Positions 1 through 10,403 of a stretch of 64,000 nucleotides of DNA are shown in pieces (within the stretch, counting starts at the first letter, position 1; the number at the start of each line of letters is the position of its first letter). The position numbers and the translations under genes are program-made. The stretch is taken from NCBI RefSeq assembly GCF_007858435.1, contig NZ_VIGW01000001.1, positions 186,001 through 250,000 on the forward strand, read 5' to 3'. The notes under the pieces were generated by a model that ran no database searches, was not told the origin of the DNA, and saw only the letters and a program-made list of their open reading frames with translations. Source of the stretch: Tsukamurella asaccharolytica (GTDB lineage: Bacteria > Actinomycetota > Actinomycetes > Mycobacteriales > Mycobacteriaceae).

Positions 1-535
1 CGGTGCTGGTCACGGTCTGGCCGGTGCCGTTCGCGTTGACGTAAACCGAGACCAGGTCACCCGTCATGGGATGGCCGGAGGCGCCGGGCTTCTGCCAGTG
101 GCCGCCGGCGGAGCCGAAGTTGGCAGCGGAACCGGGGGCACCGTTCCTGGCGACCGAGTTCGGCTCGCACTTGCCCACCTCGTGGATGTGCATGGCATGG
201 AAACCGGCCGGCAGGCCGGTGACGCGGACGTCGACCACCACGACGCCGTCCTTCTCGGAGAAGGTCGCCTTGCCGGCGCTGCTGCCGTCGGGCTTGACGA
301 GGGAGGCCTCGGCGGCGCCGGCCGACGGGGTGCTCGCGCCCGGCTTGGCCTCCTCGCCGTGGGAGTTGGGATCCAGGCTGCGAACCGGGCCCTGGGCGGG
401 CACCGTGGCGCCGGTGACGACCGCGGGCGTCGTGCCGGGGGCGTCGGAGGGCTTCGCGTTGGGGGTACAGCCGGCCAGGGCGATAGCCGCCACCGGAAGG
501 ATCGCGATCGGGGCGAGGAACTGACGCTTCGTCAT
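1..535 (-). CDS. sodC: Cu/Zn superoxide dismutase lipoprotein, C-terminus cut by the window edge
   Basis: Dismutates superoxide at the outer face of the membrane using copper and zinc. The frame runs off the left edge, leaving 178 codons. It starts at an ATG preceded by AAGGAG. Residues 1-23 form a lipoprotein signal with lipobox LAGC, followed by a low-complexity Pro/Thr/Ala linker. The SOD domain shows HAMHIHEVGKCEP (two copper-ligand His) and FGSAGGHWQKPG then GHPMTGDL (bridging and zinc His). The C-terminal part with the active-site Arg lies outside the window. It sits head-to-tail after virR and a DUF3263 gene, as in M. tuberculosis Rv0430-Rv0432. The family call is secure; export as a lipoprotein is inferred from the lipobox. 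Confidence 0.95.
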   Translation of the reverse strand, partial: MTKRQFLAPIAILPVAAIALAGCTPNAKPSDAPGTTPAVVTGATVPAQGPVRSLDPNSHGEEAKPGASTPSAGAAEASLVKPDGSSAGKATFSEKDGVVVVDVRVTGLPAGFHAMHIHEVGKCEPNSVARNGAPGSAANFGSAGGHWQKPGASGHPMTGDLVSVYVNANGTGQTVTST

Positions 536-653
536 CGATGACTCCTTTTGCGACGGCTACCGGTGCCGGGCCGCCCTGGGGCTGGTGTTGCCCGAAATCA
601 TATCGGGGCCGCTCTCGCGGCGAGGGACAGGACCCCGCTCCACCCGTCGCGGG

Positions 654-1121
654 CTACTTTCTGACAACGGCGACGGCGAGCGCGCCCGCGCACGCCTCGA
701 GCCCTGCGGGCCGCGCGGCGGTCGCCGAGCCGGGGAGCGCCGTGGAGATCGTCTTGGCGGCGTCCTCGCCGCCCCCCTCGAAGTACACGGTGGTCGCTCG
801 CGGCGCGGCGGGGCGGTTCGGCCAGTCCGCCGCGTTCTCGCCCTGCACGGTGAATCCGGCCTTCTTCAGGGTGTCCCGCGTCTCGGCGACCGGGGCCTTC
901 GCGACGGAGATCAGGCACACCGCCGGCGTGGCGGCGGCGGGCTGCGCGGTCTCGGTCGAGGCGGCCTTGATCTTGGCCTCCTGCGCGTTGAGCGCCGCCT
1001 GGGGATCGTCGTTGCGGGTCAGGAGCCCGTGGACCCCGACGGCCGCCAGGATGATCGCCGCCGAGATCAGGATCATGATGATGGTCCGGATCGGGACGGC
1101 GCGGGTGTTCTGAGTGCTCAC
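654..1121 (-). CDS. virR: VirR-like envelope protein with LytR C-terminal domain
   Basis: 155-residue membrane-anchored protein. A short cytoplasmic start is followed by one transmembrane helix (about residues 12-33, IIMILISAAIILAAVGVHGL), an Ala/Lys-rich linker and a LytR_C domain that opens at CLISVAKAPVAETRDTL. Its homologue by position and domain is Rv0431 (VirR), which in mycobacteria influences envelope integrity and vesicle release. The GTG at 1121 is chosen because it starts the sequence just before the membrane helix and a TACAGT -10-like box lies 8 nt upstream; the longer frame up to 1265 gives unlikely protein sequence. It lies between the DUF3263 gene and sodC, all on the same strand. 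Confidence 0.85.
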   Translation of the reverse strand: MSTQNTRAVPIRTIIMILISAAIILAAVGVHGLLTRNDDPQAALNAQEAKIKAASTETAQPAAATPAVCLISVAKAPVAETRDTLKKAGFTVQGENAADWPNRPAAPRATTVYFEGGGEDAAKTISTALPGSATAARPAGLEACAGALAVAVVRK

Positions 1122-1140
1122 GACACCCGACTGTATCGGA

Positions 1141-1467
1141 TCACGTGATCTCGAAGCCGAGCTTGCGGGCGGCGCGGGCCTTTTGCCGGCTGGCCCGGAC
1201 CCGCCGCAGGCGCTTGACGAGCATGGGGTCGGCGGCCAGCGCCTCGGGCGTGTCGACCAGCGCATTGAGTACCTGGTAGTACCGGGTCGCGGAGAGCCCG
1301 AACAGCTCCTTGATCGCGTCCTCCTTGGCGCCGGCGTACTTCCACCACTGGCGCTCGAAGGCCAGGATGTCGTGCTCGCGCCTGGTCAGGCCGTCCTCGC
1401 CGCGCTCGTCGACGGGGTGCGCATCAGCTCGGACCGTCTTCTGCGCGGCCGCACCGGCGCCCTCCAT
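1141..1467 (-). CDS. DUF3263 family protein
   Basis: 108-residue soluble protein of the actinobacterial DUF3263 family (Rv0430 type). The core around LTRREHDILAFERQWW reads like a helix-turn-helix-like helical unit, followed by AIKELFGLSATRYYQVLNAL and a basic C-terminus (VKRLRRVRASRQKARAARKL) that could bind nucleic acid; that role is inference. An in-frame ATG exists at 1482, but a strong GAGGGGA ribosome binding site lies between it and the ATG at 1467, so 1467 is the better start. It is first in the sodC-direction cluster and diverges from def. Confidence 0.8.
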   Translation of the reverse strand: MEGAGAAAQKTVRADAHPVDERGEDGLTRREHDILAFERQWWKYAGAKEDAIKELFGLSATRYYQVLNALVDTPEALAADPMLVKRLRRVRASRQKARAARKLGFEIT

Positions 1468-1637
1468 GCGTTCCCCTCGCATTCGAAATCACACTTCTGT
1501 AGTTCGCGTCAATCTAACCACGGCCGGCGGCGGCGCCACGGGGCTCCGGGCGCGTGTCGCGCACCTCTCGCGCCCCCGGGCCGGGCACGCCCGGTGCGCC
1601 GGTGCACCCCGCAGCGCGCCCTACTACCGTGTACGCC

Positions 1638-2228
1638 ATGTCCGTCCTCCCCATCGTCATCGTCGGCGACCCCGTGCTGCACTCCCCCACGACGCCCGTC
1701 GAGCTGGATGCGGACGGCAAACCGTCGGCCGAGATCGTGGCGCTGCTCGACGACATGTACGAGACCATGGACGTCGCCAACGGCGTCGGCCTCGCGGGCA
1801 ACCAGGTGGGCCGCGCCCTGCGGCTGTTCGTCTACGACTGCCCCGACGAGGAGACCCGCGAGCGCCGGCGCGGCGAGGTGATCAACCCCGTGCTCACCAC
1901 CTCGGAGATCCCCGAGACGATGCCGGACCCCGACGACGACTGGGAGGGCTGCCTCTCCGTCCCCGGCGAGTCCTTCCCGACGGGCCGCGCCGACTGGGCC
2001 AAGGTCGTCGGCACCGACCGCAACGGCGAGAAGGTCGAGATCGAGGGCACCGGCTTCTTCGCGCGGATGCTCCAGCACGAGACCGGCCACCTCGACGGCT
2101 TCCTCTACACGGACGTCCTCACCGGCCGGTACGCGCGGCAGGCGAAGAAGTTCATCAAGAAGCAGGGCTGGAACGTGCCGGGGCTGACGTGGGTGCCGGG
2201 CACCGTCGAAGACCCCTTCGGCCACTGA
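1638..2228 (+). CDS. def: Peptide deformylase
   Basis: Removes the N-formyl group from nascent proteins in the cytoplasm. All three metal-site motifs are present in the 196 residues: [10 protein letters not shown] (motif 1), EGCLSVPG (motif 2, Cys ligand) and QHETGHLDG (motif 3, HEXXH with two His ligands and the catalytic Glu). A long acidic insertion with PDPDDDWEG precedes motif 2, as in actinobacterial enzymes. The start lies 7 nt after TACCGT (1625-1630) with no Shine-Dalgarno, so the mRNA is probably leaderless. The next gene starts 1 nt after the stop, so the two are cotranscribed. This is the Rv0429c position in the conserved block. Confidence 0.97.
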   Translation: MSVLPIVIVGDPVLHSPTTPVELDADGKPSAEIVALLDDMYETMDVANGVGLAGNQVGRALRLFVYDCPDEETRERRRGEVINPVLTTSEIPETMPDPDDDWEGCLSVPGESFPTGRADWAKVVGTDRNGEKVEIEGTGFFARMLQHETGHLDGFLYTDVLTGRYARQAKKFIKKQGWNVPGLTWVPGTVEDPFGH

Positions 2229-2229
2229 C

Positions 2230-3118
2230 GTGCCCGCCCCCGGCGACCGGGTGGTGATCCGGCGCCTGCTGCCGTCCGGGCAGGCCGCGGACGTCCTCGG
2301 AACGCTACTGTCCGACGGTGACCCGCTGATCGTCCGCGCCGACCGCGACGGCGCCGAGCACGCGATTCCCCGCGACGAGATCGTCCGGGCGAAGACGGTG
2401 CCGCCCCGGCCGGTCCGGGCGAGCGAGATCCGGTCGTTGGACCTCGCGCGGGCCCGGTCGTGGTGGTCGGTGGAGCGCGAGTGGATCGACGGCTGGCTCT
2501 GCCGAGCGGCCCCGGGACTGCGTGGCAATCGCGCCAGCAGTGCCGCGGCCCTGCATCCCGACGCCTCGGCAGCGGACCTGCCCGCGGTCAGGGAATGGTT
2601 CGCCCAGCGGGGACTCCCGTTGAGGCTGGATGTCGGGCCCGCGACCCGCGGTCAGTCCGGCGCCGCTGGACACGCTCACCGATACCCTGACCGCTCCCGT
2701 TTCCCTGGGTGCCGTCGCGCCGGGCGCGCGGGTGGCGTTGGCGCCGGACACGCAGTGGCTCGCGGTGACCGGCGTGTCGGAGCAGCTCATCCGGTCCGTG
2801 GACGGCGCATCGCGCTTCGTCTCGATACGCGACGGTGACAGCACCGTCGCCGCAGCGCGGGCCACCGTGACCGCGGACGCCGGCGGCCGGCTCTGGGGCG
2901 GACTCGCGGCCGTCACCGTCGCCCCTTCGTATCGACGGCGCGGCCTGGCGCACATGCTCGTGCGGCATGCGATCGCCGAGGCCGCGGGCCTCGGTGCGGC
3001 CCGGATCTACCTCGAGGTCACCCGCGACAACGACGCGGCTCAGTCTCTCTACCGATCACTCGGCTTCACCGATCACCACACCTACGGCTTCTGGACGGAG
3101 CCCGATGGCACACCCTGA
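2230..3118 (+). pseudogene. GNAT acetyltransferase split by a frameshift (Rv0428c-like)
   Basis: Two overlapping frames together make one protein of about 295 residues. Frame one (from GTG 2230) gives the N-terminal beta-rich domain: GDRVVIRRLLPSGQAADVLG, then WSVEREWIDGWLCRAAPG and LPAVREWFAQRGLPLRL. The GNAT domain continues in the next frame after about 2624, through TVAPSYRRRGLAHMLV (acetyl-CoA loop) and NDAAQSLYRSLGFTDHHTYGF, ending at 3118. Frame two is closed upstream by TGA at 2621-2623, so the switch lies at roughly 2624-2690 and behaves like one extra base. It could be true decay, a sequencing indel or, less likely, recoding. The homologue in M. tuberculosis follows def in the same way. 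Confidence 0.8.
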
Positions 3119-3142
3119 CGCCCGTGTGGGGTCGGGCTGGCG

Positions 3143-3160
3143 CCGAGCTCCGGCGCTCGG
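3143..3160. terminator. Short GC hairpin between convergent genes
   Basis: CCGAGC and GCTCGG pair around a 6-nt loop in the 73-bp gap between the end of the GNAT pseudogene and the end of the convergent small GNAT gene. There is no T-tract, so a terminator role rests on position alone. Confidence 0.3.
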
Positions 3161-3191
3161 AGATGGTGCGGGCGCCGCGCCGGCCGGACCG

Positions 3192-3533
3192 CTAGGTGCG
3201 CGCCGCCGAGTCGACGACGTCCTGGTACTGCGGGAACCGGGAGATGAACGAGCGCACGTAGGTGCACACGGGGATCACGCGACGCCCCCGCGAACGGAGG
3301 TCGTCCAGGACGCCGGAGACCAGCGCGCGGGCGAAGCCCTGCTTGCCGAACTTCTCCATGACCACGGTGTGCAGCAGGATCACGTCGCCGTGCTCGGTGA
3401 CCTCGTACCCCTCCACTCCGATGAGCTCGTCCCCCGACCAGAGTTCGTACCGGTCCCGCACCGGATTGTCGAAGAGACGCAACGACTCCCCCAGTTCCAG
3501 CGTGGGCGGCGGAACCTCGACCTTGTCAGCCAT
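3192..3533 (-). CDS. Small GNAT-type N-acetyltransferase (YjdJ-like)
   Basis: 113 residues, the size of the stand-alone YjdJ-type acetyltransferase domain. Features are RYELWSGDELIGVEGYEVTEHGDVILLHTVV, then the acetyl-CoA-binding segment FGKQGFARALVSGVLDDLR and VIPVCTYVRSFISRFPQYQ, the typical end of this family. GGAGGTG lies 6 nt before the ATG at 3533; the longer frame to 3758 runs antisense into the riboswitch region and is rejected. The substrate is unknown. It sits between the def cluster and thiC and reads toward the GNAT pseudogene. Confidence 0.85.
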   Translation of the reverse strand: MADKVEVPPPTLELGESLRLFDNPVRDRYELWSGDELIGVEGYEVTEHGDVILLHTVVMEKFGKQGFARALVSGVLDDLRSRGRRVIPVCTYVRSFISRFPQYQDVVDSAART

Positions 3534-3751
3534 GAACACCTCCATGTGATTCGGATCACTCCACCGTACGCCCGAACCCCGACAAGTCGGCGCACTGACG
3601 GACGGCGTTTTCACATCTGTCACATTTGTCGACCGTGAACCCGACAGGGGTCGCCACCTTCTCCACGTCGGGCGGGTTCGCGCGGCGAAGCCGCCCCGAG
3701 GCGTGCGGATCGCCTGAGACTCCGCTCGGCGTGCGCTACCCTCGGTAACGC

Positions 3752-6428
<2,677 letters not shown>

Positions 6429-6433
<5 letters not shown>

Positions 6434-6487
6434 ACGATGTTTTGGAGAGCATAAGCGCAGGTCGAATTCTCCAGAACATCGTTCAAT
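6429..6487 (+). repeat. 20-bp inverted repeat straddling the thiD stop codon
   Basis: The arms at 6429-6448 and 6468-6487 pair over 20 positions with a single U-G wobble, enclosing a 19-nt loop. The arms are much more AT-rich than their surroundings, and no T-run follows. In RNA this is a very stable hairpin containing the thiD TGA. It could be a terminator, an mRNA-stabilising stem or an operator for the second thiD gene. Confidence 0.7.
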
Positions 6488-6524
6488 CGGAGTGGCGGGG
6501 CCGACGTGGCCGTATCCTCGGCCC

Positions 6525-7367
6525 ATGCGGTTCCTCCCCCTGCCCGCGAACGGCGAGACGCCGGTGCGGGTGATGACGATCGCCGGGTCCGATTCGGGCG
6601 GGGCGGCGGGGCTCCAGTCCGACCTGCGGACCTTCGCCCTGGCCGGCGTGCACGGCACCAGCGCCGTCACGGCGGTCACGGTGCAGAACAGTCTCGGCGT
6701 CACCGGTTTCCACCCGATCCCGCCCGCGACGGTCGCGGGTCAGATCCGGGCGGTGGTGGAGGACATCGGGATCGGGGCGGCCAAGACCGGCATGCTCGCC
6801 ACGGCGGGCATCATCGACGCGATCGCGGACACCGCGGAGGAACTGGGCATCGGCGCGCGCATCCCCTTCCTCGTCGATCCGGTCTGCGCCTCGCAGCACG
6901 GCGACCCACTGCTCAGCCCCGAGGCCCTGGAGACGCTGGTGCGCCGGCTCTTCCCCCTCGCCCACCTCGTCACGCCGAACCTCGACGAGGTGCGGCTCAT
7001 CACCGGCATCGACGTCGTCGACGAGGTCACCCAGCGCGACGCCGCGCGGGCCCTCCACGCCCTCGGCCCGCGCTGGGCACTGATCAAGGGCGGCCACCTC
7101 CGTACGGCCTCCACCAGCACGGACGTGCTGTACGACGGTGCCGACTTCCTCGAGTTCGAGGCCCCGCGCCTGAACACCCGGCACGATCACGGCGCGGGTG
7201 ACACCCTCGGCGCGGCCGCCGTCTGCGCGATGGCGCACGGCTACGCGGTCCCCGAAGCGGTGGCCTACGGCAAGGAGTGGGTCACCCGTTCCCTGGCGGC
7301 GGCCTACCCGGTCGGCGCCGGCCACGGCCCCGTCAACGCGTCGTGGCGCCTGCGCGCGCCTTCCTGA
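6525..7367 (+). CDS. Second HMP/HMP-P kinase, ThiD paralogue
   Basis: 280 residues with the same motif order as the upstream thi[78 protein letters not shown] and HDHGAGDTLGAA. It is therefore a complete kinase of the same family and probably a tandem duplicate. The ATG at 6525 lies 6 nt after TATCCT with no ribosome binding site, giving its own leaderless promoter outside riboswitch control. GTG 6492 is possible but poorly supported. The last 35 nt overlap the convergent AbrB-family gene. Substrates could be HMP, pyridoxal or salvage pyrimidines. Confidence 0.9.
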   Translation: MRFLPLPANGETPVRVMTIAGSDSGGAAGLQSDLRTFALAGVHGTSAVTAVTVQNSLGVTGFHPIPPATVAGQIRAVVEDIGIGAAKTGMLATAGIIDAIADTAEELGIGARIPFLVDPVCASQHGDPLLSPEALETLVRRLFPLAHLVTPNLDEVRLITGIDVVDEVTQRDAARALHALGPRWALIKGGHLRTASTSTDVLYDGADFLEFEAPRLNTRHDHGAGDTLGAAAVCAMAHGYAVPEAVAYGKEWVTRSLAAAYPVGAGHGPVNASWRLRAPS

Positions 7368-8514
7368 GGCCCGACCAGCGATTCAACACGGCGACGACCA
7401 GCGGCAGCGCGAGCACGACGAAGACGAGCCGCAGGCTCTGGACGGTCGCGATCAACGCCATGTCGGCATCCGGGCTGCCCGTCGCGCTGGCGACGACCGC
7501 GTTGATGCCGCCGGGGGTGGTCGCGAGGTAGGCGTCGGCCATCGGCACCCCGGTCATCCAGGCCGCGACGCCCGCCAAGGCGGCGACGAGACCACACAGC
7601 ACGACGATGGCGCCCGCGATGGCCGGCAGCAGGTTCGCGAGCCGACGGAGCAGCCGGCGATCGAACATCAGCCCCACCTCGAGCCCGACCACGATGAGCA
7701 GCAGTTCCTTGAAGGCGCCTTGCGGCGCGAAGCCGCGGGTCAGCTCCGAACCGCCGATCACGGCGGCCAGGAGCATCGGCCCGATCAGTCCGCCGCCGGG
7801 CAGACGCAGCTTGCGACCCAGCCACATCCCCGCGAGCGCGAAGACGAACGCCGTCGACAGGCCCGCCACCTGGTCCCCGCGACCCACGAACTGCAGGTCG
7901 AGTAACCAGGACTGCGAGGACGCCGTCGCGCCGCCTGCCAGGCCGACCATGACGAACGGCGCGGTGAGGCTCACGAGCAGTACGCGCGAATACTGCATGA
8001 CGCCGACGACGTCCTTGCGGGCTCCGAGCTCGTCACAGAGGGTGACCACCGCCGAAGAACCACCGGCCATGAGGCCGAGCGTCGCCGTGCGCTGGTCGAG
8101 CCCGGAGACCCATCTGCTCAGCACCCAGGCGGTGGCCAGGGACAGCAGCACGGTGAGCACGGAGATCACGAGGAAGGGCGCGAGAACCGGGCCGATGGTC
8201 CGCATCGCCTCCAAGTTCAGGTAGCCGCCCAGCATGACGCCGATGAACGCCTGGGTCCACCTGCTGACCTCCGTGGGGACGGTGACTTCTCGTCCGATCG
8301 CGATGCGCAGCACCGCACCGAGCACGAGCGCCGCGAGCAATGCGGGCGCGGGAACACCGAGCCTCGCCATCCCCTCGGCGAGGAGCCACGCGCCGACCAG
8401 TACCGCCAGGTACCGCAGCCCGCGGTGCGCGACGGCCCGGCGGAGAAGGCCCGGTGCGGGTTCGCGCACGGGGGATTCCGGGACGGTCGGCGGTGCGGCA
8501 CTGTCGACACTCAC
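7333..8514 (-). CDS. AbrB-family integral membrane protein
   Basis: 393 residues with about ten hydrophobic segments, arranged as two similar halves typical of the AbrB/YdbB membrane family (PF05145). Recognisable points are LLAALVLGAVLRIAIG, WTQAFIGVMLGGYLN, LGLMAGGSSAVVTLCDELGA, LPGGGLIGPMLLAAVIGGS and YLATTPGGINAVVASATG. The two GG-SAVV/TPGGINAVV repeats are characteristic. The transported substrate is unknown. It starts at GTG 8514. A perfect palindrome at 8559-8570 lies upstream and may be its operator. Its 3' end overlaps the second thiD gene by 35 nt on the opposite strand. Confidence 0.85.
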   Translation of the reverse strand: MSVDSAAPPTVPESPVREPAPGLLRRAVAHRGLRYLAVLVGAWLLAEGMARLGVPAPALLAALVLGAVLRIAIGREVTVPTEVSRWTQAFIGVMLGGYLNLEAMRTIGPVLAPFLVISVLTVLLSLATAWVLSRWVSGLDQRTATLGLMAGGSSAVVTLCDELGARKDVVGVMQYSRVLLVSLTAPFVMVGLAGGATASSQSWLLDLQFVGRGDQVAGLSTAFVFALAGMWLGRKLRLPGGGLIGPMLLAAVIGGSELTRGFAPQGAFKELLLIVVGLEVGLMFDRRLLRRLANLLPAIAGAIVVLCGLVAALAGVAAWMTGVPMADAYLATTPGGINAVVASATGSPDADMALIATVQSLRLVFVVLALPLVVAVLNRWSGLRKARAGATTR

Positions 8515-8558
8515 ACCCCCTGTGTAGCACCGCGAACGATCGCCTGCCAGGGCCGTGG

Positions 8559-8570
8559 GTGAACGTTCAC
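8559..8570. promoter_or_regulatory. Perfect 12-bp palindrome upstream of the AbrB-family gene
   Basis: GTGAACGTTCAC reads identically on both strands and lies 45 nt before the GTG start of the AbrB-family gene. The position suits an operator for a dimeric regulator. The regulator is not identifiable from the sequence. Confidence 0.4.
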
Positions 8571-8619
8571 GCGATGCTTACATAGGGCGTGACCTGCGCC
8601 ATTGCCTCCTCCCGGTGAG

Positions 8620-9378
8620 TCACGCGTCACGTCGGGCGATGAGCGCAACGCCGCAGACCCAGAGCGCTCCGATCACGACGACCAGGTAGACGAAGGACAC
8701 CGGCGCACCCCACGGGAAGTCGTCGTCGAAGAGGACGCCCATGAAGTTCTGGAGGTTCGACAGGGGCAGGTACGGTCCCGCCTCCCGGGTCTGCGGGATC
8801 GTCGTGATCACGTTGTCGATCACGAACAGGTAGCCCAGCAGCAGGGTGATGGCGCCCGCGCCGTTGCGCAGCGCGCAGCCCACCGCCACCCCCAGGACGG
8901 CGGCGAAGGCCGTCCCGACCGGGAAGGCGAGGAACGATCCCGCGCCCGAGCGCAGCACCTCGCCCGGGGAGCCGTCCACGATAACCCCGAACAGCACCAC
9001 CGCCACGACCATCGCCACGGTGTAGGTCACGGCGCACACGACGGCCACTACCGCCGTCTTTGCCAGGAGGGCGATCCAGCGGTTCGGCACGGCCAGGAAG
9101 GTGGACCGCAGGGTGTTGTAGCGGATCTCAGTGGTGACGGAGAGCACGCCGATCACGCCCGCGAACATGATGGCGATGCCGGGAAGGGCGGCGAAGCCCG
9201 AGAGTGGCGCGAGGGCCACTACCCCGGGGTCGTCGATGGTCTCGCCGATGTTGCGGACGACGAGGGCCACGATCAGGGTGATCCCCAGGGCCGCCGCGGA
9301 CGATCCGATGAGCAGCCACTTCGTGGCGCGGACCGTCGCGAGCTTGACGAACTCGGCCTGTACGGCGCGGACGATCAT
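8620..9378 (-). CDS. ABC-2 type transporter permease
   Basis: 252 residues with about six membrane helices: a first helix near residues 22-43 (WLLIGSSAAALGITLIVALVV), then IAIMFAGVIGVLSVTTEIR, VAVVCAVTYTVAMVVAVVLF, VGTAFAAVLGVAVGCAL and two at the C-terminus. The stretch VTTEIRYNTLRSTFLAVPNR is the usual ABC-2 exporter loop. The ATG at 9378 overlaps the stop of the ATPase gene (ATGA), so the two form one translationally coupled exporter. The cargo is unknown; drug or lipid export is usual for this family. Confidence 0.88.
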   Translation of the reverse strand: MIVRAVQAEFVKLATVRATKWLLIGSSAAALGITLIVALVVRNIGETIDDPGVVALAPLSGFAALPGIAIMFAGVIGVLSVTTEIRYNTLRSTFLAVPNRWIALLAKTAVVAVVCAVTYTVAMVVAVVLFGVIVDGSPGEVLRSGAGSFLAFPVGTAFAAVLGVAVGCALRNGAGAITLLLGYLFVIDNVITTIPQTREAGPYLPLSNLQNFMGVLFDDDFPWGAPVSFVYLVVVIGALWVCGVALIARRDA

Positions 9379-10313
9379 CCGATGCCTCCCGTCCCGCGGT
9401 ACTCCACCGCTCCGCCCGTGAGACGCATGAACACCTGTTCCAGCGAACCGCTCTGGGGTGCCAACTCGGCCAGCGGCAGTCCCTCTGCGGCGGCGATCTC
9501 GCCGATCGCGTCGCTCGTGGCGCCGCGGACGGTCAGCACGGTCCGCCCTCCCCCGCCGGGGGCGGCCTCCTCCGCCGCGGCGACCGCCAGCCCCCGCGAG
9601 GTGAGCGCGCCGGCGAGCTCGCGGTCGCGGGGGCTGCGCACCCGCACGGTGCGCTCGGAGTTCTGCTCGATGAAGTCGGCCATGGCGCCGTTCCACACGA
9701 GGTGCCCACGACCGACGATCACCACGTCGTCGGCGGTGAGCGCCATCTCGGCGAGCAGGTGACTGGAGACGAATACCGTGCGCCCCTGCGCGGCCAGCGA
9801 TTTCATGAAGGTGCGCACCCAGACGATGCCCTCGGGATCGAGCCCGTTGACCGGCTCGTCGAAGAGCAGAACGCCAGGATCTCCCAGCAGGGCACCGGCG
9901 ATGCCGAGTCGCTGCGCCATGCCGAGGGAGAAGCCGCCGACCTTCTTCCGCGCCGCGTCCGTGAGGCCGACCGCCGCAAGACACTCGTCGACGCGCCCCC
10001 CGGGGATGCCGCTCGCCACCGCGAGCCAGCGCAGGTGGTCCCTCGCCGTCCGGTTGGGGTGCACCCACTTCGCGTCGAGTAGCGCGCCGACCTTCGTCAT
10101 CGGCCGGTCGATGGCGCGGTAGTCGCTGCCGCCGATCGTCGCGCGACCGGCGGTCGGCCGATCGAGCCCGAGGATGCAGCGCATCGTGGTGGACTTGCCT
10201 GCGCCGTTCGGGCCCAGGAACCCGGTGACGCGACCGGGCCGCACCGCGAAGGACAGGTCGTTCACCGCTTGCACGGCGCCGTAGGTCTTGGTCAAGCCCG
10301 CGACTTCGATCAT
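9375..10313 (-). CDS. ABC transporter ATP-binding protein
   Basis: 312 residues. The nucleotide-binding domain has Walker A GPNGAGKST, signature FSLGMAQRL (a variant of LSGGQ), Walker B VLLFDEPVNGLDPEG and the switch His in VFVSSHLLAEM. A C-terminal extension of about 90 residues follows, as in DrrA/CcmA-type exporters. The ATG lies 6 nt after TAGCGT with no ribosome binding site, so the mRNA is likely leaderless. It is the first gene of a two-gene exporter operon, divergent from the Ser/Thr kinase. Confidence 0.92.
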   Translation of the reverse strand: MIEVAGLTKTYGAVQAVNDLSFAVRPGRVTGFLGPNGAGKSTTMRCILGLDRPTAGRATIGGSDYRAIDRPMTKVGALLDAKWVHPNRTARDHLRWLAVASGIPGGRVDECLAAVGLTDAARKKVGGFSLGMAQRLGIAGALLGDPGVLLFDEPVNGLDPEGIVWVRTFMKSLAAQGRTVFVSSHLLAEMALTADDVVIVGRGHLVWNGAMADFIEQNSERTVRVRSPRDRELAGALTSRGLAVAAAEEAAPGGGGRTVLTVRGATSDAIGEIAAAEGLPLAELAPQSGSLEQVFMRLTGGAVEYRGTGGIG

Positions 10314-10403
10314 GGCTGCACGCTAGCAATTCCTCGGCCGGATCGCCGTCGTGCGCGCTCGGCCATAGACTCGGCCCGAACCGGAGACGCGGAGGGGCGA
10401 TCC

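Noticed and set aside
6492-6524. GTG at 6492 as start of the second thiD
   Set aside because: It adds 11 residues without family similarity and the purines before it are too close to the codon. ATG 6525 has a proper -10 box at leaderless spacing.
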